A model generated the notes under the pieces. It searched no databases and was not told where the DNA came from. It saw only the letters and a list, made by a program, of their open reading frames with translations. A DNA stretch of 19,557 bases, from the NCBI GenBank assembly GCA_030746295.1, contig JASLMY010000075.1, positions 1-19,557 of the forward strand, written 5' to 3'. A program made the translations under genes and the position numbers. Below are positions 9,142-15,773 of the stretch, piece by piece. The first letter of the stretch is position 1. Every line of letters begins with the position of its first letter. Source of the DNA: Alphaproteobacteria bacterium. Its GTDB lineage: Bacteria; Pseudomonadota; Alphaproteobacteria; GCA-2731375.

Positions 9142-9510
9142 TCAGTGCTCGGCGCCCGCCACCTTGGCCGGCACCTCCTTATAGAAGCAGCTCAAGTAGC
9201 CGTGGCCGCAGACCGGGTGCTCGGGCACGGTCTCGAAGACGACGGTGTCGTCGTCGCAGTCGACCAGGACGCGGCCGATCCGAACCTCGTGGCCGTCGTC
9301 CTCGCCCATCCGCCAGACCCGGCCGAGGGTGCGGCGATAGAGCGTCAACAGCCCGGTCTCGCAGGAGAGGCGCCAGGCCTTCTCGTTCATGAAGCCGACC
9401 ATCAGCACTTCGCGCGTGTAGGCGTGTTGCAACACGCAGGGCACCAGGCCGCCCATCTTGTCGAAGTCCAGCGTCACCGGTTCGAAGACAGGACTATCGC
9501 TCGCTTGCAT
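9142..9510 (-). CDS. divergent HisI-like (phosphoribosyl-AMP cyclohydrolase family) protein
   Basis: A 122-residue protein of the HisI fold, about the length of stand-alone HisI. The metal-binding acidic cluster DCDDD (84-88) and the two zinc-type cysteines (Cys101 and Cys108, in VCGHGYLSCFY) match the family's DCDxD and CHTGxxSCF motifs. VLMVGFMNEKAW (35-46) matches the usual VLMLAYMN block. However, the substrate-side motif SRSRxxLWxKGxTSG is changed to RRTLGRVWRMGEDDG, and CHTG is changed to CGHG. HisI opens the purine ring of phosphoribosyl-AMP in histidine synthesis. The changes suggest a paralogue acting on a different phosphoribosylated ring. A GAGGAG lies seven to eight bases before the ATG. 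It is fourth in the NadC-like run, 20 bases after the amidohydrolase, and no other his gene is nearby. Confidence 0.85.
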   Translation of the reverse strand: MQASDSPVFEPVTLDFDKMGGLVPCVLQHAYTREVLMVGFMNEKAWRLSCETGLLTLYRRTLGRVWRMGEDDGHEVRIGRVLVDCDDDTVVFETVPEHPVCGHGYLSCFYKEVPAKVAGAEH

Positions 9511-9530
9511 CGTCTTCTCCTCATCCCAGC

Positions 9531-10790
9531 CTAGGTGTCCTGAAGCGTGTCCTTGTAGACCCGGCCGTCCTTCATCACCAGGCGCACGCGTCTCGCCTCC
9601 GCCAGGCCGCGGATGTCGTCGAGGGGGTCGCCGTCGTAGACGACGACGTCGGCGATCTTGCCCGCCTCCAAGGTGCCGAGGTCGGGATAGCCGAGGAACC
9701 GTGCCGCCGTTGCCGTTCCCGCGACGATCGCCTCCATCGCCGTCATGCCGAGGTAGTCGACCATGTAGGCGAGCTCGATCAGGTTGCGGCCGGTCAGCAG
9801 GCGGTGCGATTGGTCGGTGCCCATCGCCACCTTGACGCCGCGGCGAACGGCCTCCTTGAAGAGCGGGATCTGCCGCTCGAGGCCGGCCATGATGCGGGCC
9901 TCCTTACTGTCCTCGTCGGCGAGCTGTTGTGCCGCCCAGGCCCGGTCCTGACGGCGATGCTTGGCACCCTCGGGCACCAGGGCCAGCGTCGGCACCCACC
10001 AGGTGCCTTGCGACAGCATTTGATCGACGCATTCCTCGTCGAGGAACCAGCCGTGCTCGAGCGAGCGGATGCCGCCCGCGAGCGCGTTCTTGACGCCTTG
10101 CCGGCCCTCGGCGTGGACCGCGACATAGGTGCCCTTGGCGGCGGCCTCGGCCACCGCGACCCGGATCTCGTCCAGGCTGAACTGGGTCTCGTCGTAGTCG
10201 TCGGTCACCGAGGTGACACCGCCGGTGGTGCAGATCTTGAGGAAGTCGGCGCCGCGCATCAGGAACTCGCGGCAGACCCGGCGCATGCCGTCGACGCCGT
10301 CGGCGATGTTGTTCGGCAGCCAGCCGCGCTTGGGCACGTGAAAGCCCGCCGGCACGAAGCAGTCGCCGTGGCCGCCCGACTGACTGATCATGGCGATCGC
10401 GACCTGGAGGCGCGGCCCGGCGACGATGTCTTCCGCCACCGCTTGGCGAAAGCCGGCATCGGCGCCGCCGGTGTCGCGCGCCGTGGTGATGCCGCAGTGA
10501 AGCGTCCGGCGCAGGATCTCGGCCGAGCGGAAGACGTTGTAGGTGGCCGGGTTCTTCAGGTGCTGGCCATAGTCGCGCGCCCTGTAGCTGCAATGTAGGT
10601 GGCAGTCGACGAAACCGGGCAGGATGGTGCCGCCGCCGGCGTCGATCCGTGTTGCGTCAGTCGGCAACGCCACCGCGCTCGCCGCCCCGGCGGCGGCGAT
10701 TCGGCCCTCGACGATGACGACGACGCCGTCCTCGACCGGGTCGCGGCCGGTGCCGTCGATCAGCCTGCCGCCGACGATTGCCAGGCTCAT
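9531..10790 (-). CDS. metal-dependent amidohydrolase (prolidase/imidazolonepropionase-like)
   Basis: A 419-residue amidohydrolase-superfamily enzyme with the standard architecture: N-terminal beta-sandwich strand (VGGRLIDGTG), HxH on strand 1 in FVDCHLHCSY, a lysine that would be carboxylated in DFLKICTTGG, His in VAVHAEG, His in SLEHGWF, Asp in AMGTDQSH, and the C-terminal return to the sandwich (GKIADVVVYDGDPL). These features fit a binuclear zinc enzyme of the Xaa-Pro dipeptidase / imidazolonepropionase group, which cleaves amide or cyclic amide bonds. No signal peptide is seen, so it is cytoplasmic. I chose the ATG at 10790, preceded by GAGGAG and GAGGA, over an in-frame ATG at 10814 that adds eight Arg/Gly-rich residues. 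It begins 25 bases after the decarboxylase-like gene. The substrate is unknown. Confidence 0.88.
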   Translation of the reverse strand: MSLAIVGGRLIDGTGRDPVEDGVVVIVEGRIAAAGAASAVALPTDATRIDAGGGTILPGFVDCHLHCSYRARDYGQHLKNPATYNVFRSAEILRRTLHCGITTARDTGGADAGFRQAVAEDIVAGPRLQVAIAMISQSGGHGDCFVPAGFHVPKRGWLPNNIADGVDGMRRVCREFLMRGADFLKICTTGGVTSVTDDYDETQFSLDEIRVAVAEAAAKGTYVAVHAEGRQGVKNALAGGIRSLEHGWFLDEECVDQMLSQGTWWVPTLALVPEGAKHRRQDRAWAAQQLADEDSKEARIMAGLERQIPLFKEAVRRGVKVAMGTDQSHRLLTGRNLIELAYMVDYLGMTAMEAIVAGTATAARFLGYPDLGTLEAGKIADVVVYDGDPLDDIRGLAEARRVRLVMKDGRVYKDTLQDT

Positions 10791-10815
10791 TCCTCGGGCT
10801 CCTCTCGTCCGCACA

Positions 10816-11544
10816 TCACGCGTATTTCAACGCCTCCTCGGCGAAGCGGCGTGCCATCGTCGCCGGCCGTCGGGCGCCGATGATCGAGCGGCCGATGATG
10901 GCGTAGCGCCGGCAGCCGTCGGCGGCCCCGAAGGCGTCGTCGATGCTGCCGCCGAGCGTGCCGATCCCCGGCAGGAAGACCGAGGGTCGCTCGAAGCGCT
11001 TTCGCACCTTGCCGACATGGCGACGCACTTTTCGCGGCTCGTTGGCGGGGATGATGACATGGTCGACGCCGGCCGCCGTCGCCTCGTCCAGGATGCGCCC
11101 CAGCGCGCCGTCGTGGACGAAGCCGCCATGGCGGGCGCGGTATTCGGGGTAGGGCAGCTCACCGCCGACGAGCGGCGTCATGCCGCGCTGGCGCGTCCGC
11201 TCGGCGAACTGGCGCACCGCCTCGCGGCCGGCCAGCGGGAACAGAACCAGGCCGTCGGCCCCGGCATCGCGGCAGGCCTTGGTGAAGCCGTCCGACATCG
11301 AGGGGATGTCGGTTCCGGCCTTCTGGTGGTCGTAAAGCACCGGCAGGTCGGTGAGCCCACGCACCGCGTCGATCGCCGGGCCGAGGCCGAGACGGAGCGC
11401 GATCACGGCGCCGAGCTTGTAGCCGACCACGCCGTCCACCTCGCAGGTCGCCGCGACGATGCGCTTCAGCCGCTCGGCGTCATCGACGTCCAGCGCCGGG
11501 ATGATGCCGGCCTCGGCGGTGATCAGGGGGCTGCGCCTCGGCAT
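10816..11544 (-). CDS. orotidine-5'-phosphate decarboxylase-like protein (OMPDC superfamily)
   Basis: A 242-residue TIM-barrel protein of the OMP decarboxylase superfamily. Strand 1 carries IIPALDV (Asp19), strand 2 VVGYKLG (Lys43), strand 3 LYDHQKAGTDIP (Asp72, Lys75, Asp79), and the phosphate-binding end has PGIGTLGG (192-199) and IIGRSIIGA (Arg219). The usual bacterial PyrF signature DLKxHDIPNT is replaced by the longer DHQKAGTDIP form, which I associate from memory with archaeal-type members. Known family members decarboxylate OMP or act on other phosphorylated sugars or acids. It lies nine bases after the NadC-like gene and before the amidohydrolase, with no pyr gene nearby, so a role other than UMP synthesis is plausible. 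Fold confident, reaction not. The ATG has a weak GGTAGG upstream. Confidence 0.82.
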   Translation of the reverse strand: MPRRSPLITAEAGIIPALDVDDAERLKRIVAATCEVDGVVGYKLGAVIALRLGLGPAIDAVRGLTDLPVLYDHQKAGTDIPSMSDGFTKACRDAGADGLVLFPLAGREAVRQFAERTRQRGMTPLVGGELPYPEYRARHGGFVHDGALGRILDEATAAGVDHVIIPANEPRKVRRHVGKVRKRFERPSVFLPGIGTLGGSIDDAFGAADGCRRYAIIGRSIIGARRPATMARRFAEEALKYA

Positions 11545-11553
11545 GCGCGACGC

Positions 11554-12444
11554 CTACCCGGCGGCCGACTGGCGCTCGGCGATGATGCGCCGGGCGCTGG
11601 GCTTGATCTCGCCCATGTCCATGCTGGCGTCGATGGCGGTGACACTGTGGGTGAGCGCGCCCACCGAGATGATATCGACGCCGGTGGCGGCAATCGGCAC
11701 GATGGTCTCTTCGTTGATGCCGCCCGAGGCCTCGGTCAGCACCCGGCCGTCGACCAGCTTCAGCGCCTCCGTCATCTCGCCGAGCGTCATGTTGTCGAAC
11801 ATGATGACGTCGACGCCGACGTCCAACGCTTCCTGCACCTGCTCGAGGGACTCGCATTCGAGCTCGATTTTGAACGTGTGCTGGGCGTGATGGCGCAGAG
11901 TCTCGACGGCCGGCCGGATGCCGCCCGCCGCCTTGATGTGGTTGTCCTTGACCAGGATCGCGTTGTGCAGGCCGAAGATGTGGTTGTGGGCACCGCCGAC
12001 CCGGACTGCGTATTTCTGCAAGAGCCGCACCCCGGGCACGCCCTTGCGGGTGTCGGTGACCCGGGTGCCGTAGGGTTTCACCAGCTCGACATAGCGCCGC
12101 GTCTTGGTGGCGATGCCCGACATGTACTGGATCCAGTCCAGCGCTACGCGCTCGCAGGCGAACAGGACCCAGGCCTTGGTCCGGATCTTGAGCAAGACGT
12201 CGCCGGGTGCCACTTCCGTGCCGTCCTCGACCATCCAAGTGACCTCGGCCTCGCGGTCCAGCGTCTTCACGGTCTCGTCGGCCAGCAGCAGGCCGCAGGC
12301 GATGCCGGCCTCCTTGACGTATATCTGGGCCTCGCCCGGCTGCGCATCGTCGACCAGAAAGCCGCCCGTGGTGTCGCCGGGATAGAGCTCTTCCTCCAGC
12401 GCGCGACGGATCGCGGGCCCGATGGTGAAGCGGTTGAGTTGCAT
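11554..12444 (-). CDS. nadC: NadC-like nicotinate-nucleotide pyrophosphorylase (quinolinate phosphoribosyltransferase)
   Basis: A 296-residue type II phosphoribosyltransferase. NadC decarboxylates quinolinate and joins it to PRPP to make nicotinate mononucleotide. Family blocks are present in order: YPGDTT (21-26), VEDGTEVAPGDVLL (72-85), ERVAL (98-102), MSGIATKTRRYV (108-119), DTRKGVPGVR (131-140), GGAHNHIFGL (150-159), VKDNHI (165-170), FDNM (216-219), EASGGI (238-243) and SVGALTHS (260-267). Two positions differ from my recollection of the family: TRKTTPG is here TRKGVPG, and the usual Asn in ERTALN is Asp. I start at 12444, where GGGAGGAGG precedes the ATG; an upstream in-frame start at 12510 adds 22 unrelated residues. 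It heads the five-gene run, without nadA or nadB. It may be the genome's ordinary NadC or a paralogue (as ModD is) with another acid substrate. Confidence 0.85.
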   Translation of the reverse strand: MQLNRFTIGPAIRRALEEELYPGDTTGGFLVDDAQPGEAQIYVKEAGIACGLLLADETVKTLDREAEVTWMVEDGTEVAPGDVLLKIRTKAWVLFACERVALDWIQYMSGIATKTRRYVELVKPYGTRVTDTRKGVPGVRLLQKYAVRVGGAHNHIFGLHNAILVKDNHIKAAGGIRPAVETLRHHAQHTFKIELECESLEQVQEALDVGVDVIMFDNMTLGEMTEALKLVDGRVLTEASGGINEETIVPIAATGVDIISVGALTHSVTAIDASMDMGEIKPSARRIIAERQSAAG

Positions 12445-12446
12445 GG

Positions 12447-12455
12447 CCTCCTCCC
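12447..12455 (-). promoter_or_regulatory. strong Shine–Dalgarno that fixes the nadC-like start
   Basis: The minus strand reads GGGAGGAGG followed by two bases and ATG at 12444. This is the best ribosome site in the window and decides the start over the in-frame ATG at 12510, which has none. Confidence 0.7.
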
Positions 12456-12463
12456 TTGCCTTT

Positions 12464-12478
12464 GGCGACGCCGTCGCC
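12464..12478. repeat. inverted repeat in the nadC-like leader
   Basis: GGCGAC–GCC–GTCGCC is a perfect 6-bp inverted repeat with a three-base loop, 20 bases before the nadC-like ATG. It would form a small hairpin in the leader RNA or act as an operator. In such GC-rich DNA a chance occurrence is possible. Confidence 0.4.
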
Positions 12479-12481
12479 TGA

Positions 12482-12510
12482 ACAATAGGACACCCGCCAA
12501 TGCTATCCAA
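12482..12510 (-). promoter_or_regulatory. candidate promoter for the nadC-like operon
   Basis: On the minus strand TTGGAT (12505-12510) and TATTGT (12482-12487) are separated by 17 bases, about 38 bases before the start codon. The -35 matches three of six and the -10 four of six, so this is weak. It is favoured mainly by its position in the 150-bp divergent gap 12445-12594. Confidence 0.28.
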
Positions 12511-12551
12511 TCCGTCTCACCGCGGGTGACACGATTTGACGGCATCGGCTA

Positions 12552-12574
12552 TTCAGAGATCTGAAGGTCACCTT
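12552..12574. repeat. two overlapping inverted repeats before the TauE/SafE-type gene
   Basis: TTCAGA–GA–TCTGAA (12552-12565) is a perfect 6-bp inverted repeat, and AAGGT–C–ACCTT (12564-12574) is a perfect 5-bp one sharing two bases with it. Both lie 21-43 bases before the permease start, in the gap shared with the divergent nadC-like operon. The arrangement resembles a transcription-factor operator, but no regulator gene is adjacent and the factor is unknown. Confidence 0.4.
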
Positions 12575-12594
12575 CCCGATCCCGAGGTCCGACG

Positions 12595-13350
12595 ATGCTG
12601 CCCTTCGAGCCGACTTTCGCGAGCTTCTTGCTGGTCGCGGTGGCGTTCTTTGCCGCCGGGCTCTGCAAGGGGGTGCTCGGCGTCGGCACGCCGTTGGTGG
12701 CGGTGCCGATCCTGACCGGCGTCATGCACCCGGCGACGACGATATCGGTGCTGGCGGTACCGATGGTGCTGGCCAACATCTGGCAGAGCGTCGAGGGCGG
12801 CGGCGCCGGCGAGGTCGTGCGTCGCTTCTGGCCGGCGGCACCGGCGAGCCTGGTCGGTGCGGTGATCGGGGCGCAGTTCCTGACCGAGGTCGACCCCGCC
12901 TCGATACAGCTTCTGATCGGCGCCGTCCTGGCGCTGTTCGCGGCGAGCCAGTTCAAGAGCTTCGTCGTGCCCCATCCGGGCGACCGGGAGGTCTGGCTGA
13001 CCCCCTGCGTCGGCTTCGCTTCGGGCTTGCTGGGCGGCATCACCACCTTCTTCGGGCCGCCGCTGATCCTCTATCTGGTGGCGCTGAGGCTCACCAAGGA
13101 CGCCTTCGTCGCCAGCATCGCGCTGCTCTATCTGGTCGGCACCGTGCCGCTGTTCACGGTGTTGGCCTGGAAGGGCGTGCTCGGGCCGTCCGAGCTCGTA
13201 ACCTCGCTCGCCGGCACGGTGGTCATCCTCGCCGCCATGGCGCTCGGCCGGTGGCTGCGCCAGCGCGTCCCTCAAGAGGCCTTCCGCCGGGCGCTCTTCG
13301 TGGTCCTGGTGCTGATGGGCTTGAACATGATCCGCCGCGCCCTGATGTAG
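12595..13350 (+). CDS. TauE/SafE-type membrane permease
   Basis: A 251-residue, highly hydrophobic protein with about eight membrane segments in two repeated halves. Each half opens with a glycine-rich signature: GLCKGVLGVGTPLVAVPIL (22-40) and GFASGLLGGITTFFGPP (about 143-159). This is the pattern and length of the sulfite exporter TauE/SafE (DUF81) family, which moves sulfite, organosulfur compounds or organic anions across the inner membrane. A GAGG sits seven bases before the ATG. The gene is divergent from the nadC-like operon and shares its control region, so it may carry that pathway's substrate or product; this is inference. Its 3' end is seven bases from the convergent enolase-family gene. 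Confidence 0.88.
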   Translation: MLPFEPTFASFLLVAVAFFAAGLCKGVLGVGTPLVAVPILTGVMHPATTISVLAVPMVLANIWQSVEGGGAGEVVRRFWPAAPASLVGAVIGAQFLTEVDPASIQLLIGAVLALFAASQFKSFVVPHPGDREVWLTPCVGFASGLLGGITTFFGPPLILYLVALRLTKDAFVASIALLYLVGTVPLFTVLAWKGVLGPSELVTSLAGTVVILAAMALGRWLRQRVPQEAFRRALFVVLVLMGLNMIRRALM

Positions 13351-13357
13351 GGCTGCG

Positions 13358-14542
13358 TCAGAGCGGTTCCGGCATCATTTCAAGGTGCAGCAGATTGTCC
13401 TCATAGGGATGCGCGGCCGCGACCGCCTCGTCCAGCTCGACGCCGAGGCCGGGGGCGGTGGGCGGGATGATGTAGCCATCCTCCCAGCGTATCGGCACCT
13501 TCAGGATCTCGGCGTGGAAGCCGCCCCAGGTCTCGATGCTCTCTTGGATCAGGAAGTTGGGGCTGCAGGTCGCGAGCTGGACGTTGGCCGCACCTTCGAT
13601 CGGCCCGCAATAGAGATGCGGGGCAATCTGGGCGTAGTGCGCTTCGGCCATGCCGGCGATCTTCTTCGCTTCCAGGATGCCGCCGACCCGGCCCAGCGCC
13701 GGCTGCAGGATACTGGCCGCCTGATGGCGCAGCAGGGCGGCGAACTCGTGCTTGGTGGCGAGCCGCTCGCCGGTGGCGACGGGGATCGGGGTGGCAGCCG
13801 CGACGCGGGCCATCTCGACGGCGTTCTCGGGCGGCACCGGCTCCTCGAACCAGAGCGGGTCCACCTTCTCGAGCCGCTTGGCGAGGCGGATGGCGCCGGC
13901 CGCGGTCATCTGGCCGTGCGTGCCGATCAGGAGGTCGCAGCGGCCGCCGACCGCCTCGCGCACCGCCACCGCGATCGCCTCTGCGTTCTCCAAGGCGTCC
14001 AGCGACAGTTGCCGCGGATCGAAAGCGGAGTAGGGGCCGACGGGGTCGAACTTGAGGGCGGTGAAGCCCTGGTCGGCGTAGACGGCGGCCCGCTCGGCCG
14101 CGATCGCCGGCTCGGTGTAGGCCCGCAAGTCCTCGGGCGGGTCGGGGTAGACATAGGTGTAGGACCGGAGCCGGTCGTGCACCTTTCCGCCCAGCAGGTC
14201 GTAGACCGGCCGGTCGAGCGCCTTGCCGACGATGTCCCAGCAGGCCATCTCGATGCCGCTCAAGACCCCCATAGCCGAGAGATCGGGGCGCTGGCTGTAG
14301 CCGCTCGAATAGACCGTTCGCCAAAGCCGCTCGATTGCGAACGGGTCGGCGCCAATGACATGGCGCTGGCAGACGTCCTCGATCATGCCGACGACCACGT
14401 TGGGGTGGAACGGCACGCCATAGACCTCGCCGACGCCCTCGATGCCGCTATCGGTCGTCAGCTTCAGGAAGACCCAATAGCGCCCACCGTTGCCGGGCGG
14501 CGGGTTTCCCACCACCCAGGTATCGAGGTCGGCGATCTTCAC
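13358..14542 (-). CDS. enolase-superfamily sugar-acid enzyme (mandelate racemase/muconate lactonizing type)
   Basis: A 394-residue enolase-superfamily protein: N-terminal capping domain to about residue 130, then a barrel. Catalytic landmarks are Lys164 in ALKFD, GTHG with His209 at the strand that usually carries the first metal ligand, Glu233/234 in WFEEP, Glu259 in ATGER and His309 in APHLY. The overall sequence, notably GPYSAFDPRQ, GTHGQ and YCGPIEGAAN, resembles proteins annotated as sugar-acid dehydratases and 3,6-anhydro-L-galactonate cycloisomerase, so an aldonate-type substrate is likely. The start is GTG at 14542 with no clear ribosome site, 18 bases after the acyl-CoA dehydrogenase stop, which suggests translational dependence on the upstream gene. 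The exact reaction is not decided. Confidence 0.88.
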   Translation of the reverse strand: MKIADLDTWVVGNPPPGNGGRYWVFLKLTTDSGIEGVGEVYGVPFHPNVVVGMIEDVCQRHVIGADPFAIERLWRTVYSSGYSQRPDLSAMGVLSGIEMACWDIVGKALDRPVYDLLGGKVHDRLRSYTYVYPDPPEDLRAYTEPAIAAERAAVYADQGFTALKFDPVGPYSAFDPRQLSLDALENAEAIAVAVREAVGGRCDLLIGTHGQMTAAGAIRLAKRLEKVDPLWFEEPVPPENAVEMARVAAATPIPVATGERLATKHEFAALLRHQAASILQPALGRVGGILEAKKIAGMAEAHYAQIAPHLYCGPIEGAANVQLATCSPNFLIQESIETWGGFHAEILKVPIRWEDGYIIPPTAPGLGVELDEAVAAAHPYEDNLLHLEMMPEPL

Positions 14543-14560
14543 GGGCCGGCGCTCGCGCGC

Positions 14561-15739
14561 TCAGTTCGCCCGCATGATCCGCCTGGCCAGCGCCCAGCGA
14601 TGCACCTCCGAGGGACCGTCGTAGATGCGGAAGGCGCGGATGTCTTTGTAGATCTTCTGCACCACGGTATCGCCGGTGATCCCTAAGCCGCCGAGCGTCT
14701 GCACCGAGCGGTCGACGACCCGGCCGAGTGCCTCGGAGCAGACCACCTTGGCCATGCTGCTCTCGCGGCCGCCGCGCTCGCCCTGGTCCAGGACCCAGGC
14801 GGCGTGCCAGATGGCGAGGCGCGAGAGGTGCATCTCCATCTCGTTGTCGGCGAGCTGAAAGCCGATGCCCTCGTGCTCGCCGATCGGCTTGCCGAAGGCG
14901 TGCCGGCCGCGGGCGTAGGCGACGGCGATGTCGTGCGCCCGCCGGGCCGCCCCCAGCCAGCGCATGCAGTGGGTGAGGCGCGCCGGTGCCAGGCGCACCT
15001 GGGCATAGCGGAAGCCCTTGCCGACCTCGCCCAGGACGTCGGCGCGTGCGAGCCGGAGGTCGTGGTAGTCGACCACCGAGTGACCGCCGGTCAGGTTGCT
15101 GTCCATGGTCTCCAGCACGCGCACGTTCTCGATCCCCGGCAGGTCGGCGTCGGCCAGGAACATGGTGGCGCCGACATCCTCGCCCCGGGCGTCGAAGGTG
15201 CGGGCCATGATGATGTGGTAGGCGGCACCGTCGACGCCGGTGACGAGCCACTTGCGCCCGTTGATCACGTAGCCGTCGCCGTCTTCCCGCGCCGTCGTCT
15301 TCAGCATCGTCGGGTCGGAGCCGGCGCCGCCGTCGGGCTCGGTCATCGAGAAGGCCGAGCGCACCTCGCCCGCCGCCAGGGGCCGCAGGTACTTCTCTTT
15401 CTGCTCGTCCGAGGCCACGACCTCCAGCATGTGCATGTTGCCCTCGTCGGGGGCGGAGATGTTGAGGGCATGCGCCCCCAACGTCGAGTAACCCGCCTCC
15501 TCGAAGACGATGGCCTTGCCGACGTGGTCGAGGCCGAGGCCGCCATAGGCTTCGCCGACATGCGGCGCCAACAGGCCGGCCGTCCTGGCCTTGGCCATGA
15601 GGTCGGCGCGAAGCGCGTCGCTCGGCCCCTCGGCGTCCTGGCGCGCATCGCCCTCCATCGGCATCACCTCGTCGGCGATGAAGCTGGCGGTGCGCTGGCG
15701 CAGTTCCTCGTGCTCGGCCGAAATCGAAAAGTCGATCAT
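14561..15739 (-). CDS. acyl-CoA dehydrogenase, ACAD10/11-like
   Basis: A 392-residue flavoprotein of normal acyl-CoA dehydrogenase length. Blocks are AFSMTEPDGGAGSDP (FAD and substrate binding), YVINGRKWLVTG, the region around RHAFGKPIGEHEGI (flavin contact), QTLGGLGITGD and the C-terminal IYDGPSEVHRWALARR. In most family members the tyrosine-glutamate-glycine at this last site supplies the catalytic Glu; here it is YDG, with Asp374 in that position, as in the ACAD10/11-like branch. It introduces a double bond at C2-C3 of an acyl-CoA and hands electrons to ETF. AGGGA lies about eight to ten bases before the ATG. It starts 34 bases after selD. The acyl substrate is unknown. Confidence 0.92.
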   Translation of the reverse strand: MIDFSISAEHEELRQRTASFIADEVMPMEGDARQDAEGPSDALRADLMAKARTAGLLAPHVGEAYGGLGLDHVGKAIVFEEAGYSTLGAHALNISAPDEGNMHMLEVVASDEQKEKYLRPLAAGEVRSAFSMTEPDGGAGSDPTMLKTTAREDGDGYVINGRKWLVTGVDGAAYHIIMARTFDARGEDVGATMFLADADLPGIENVRVLETMDSNLTGGHSVVDYHDLRLARADVLGEVGKGFRYAQVRLAPARLTHCMRWLGAARRAHDIAVAYARGRHAFGKPIGEHEGIGFQLADNEMEMHLSRLAIWHAAWVLDQGERGGRESSMAKVVCSEALGRVVDRSVQTLGGLGITGDTVVQKIYKDIRAFRIYDGPSEVHRWALARRIMRAN

Positions 15740-15773
15740 CCTGGTTTCCCTGTCCCCGTCATCGGCCCTGGCG

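Noticed and set aside
10624..12564. A 646-codon open frame on the plus strand opposite the amidohydrolase, decarboxylase-like and nadC-like genes
   Set aside because: It spans three well-supported genes antisense, shows no family motif and is rich in Asp, Gly, Arg and His, as expected for a GC-driven shadow frame.
13385..14686. A 433-codon plus-strand frame opposite the enolase-superfamily gene
   Set aside because: Shadow of a strongly conserved enzyme; no motif of its own.
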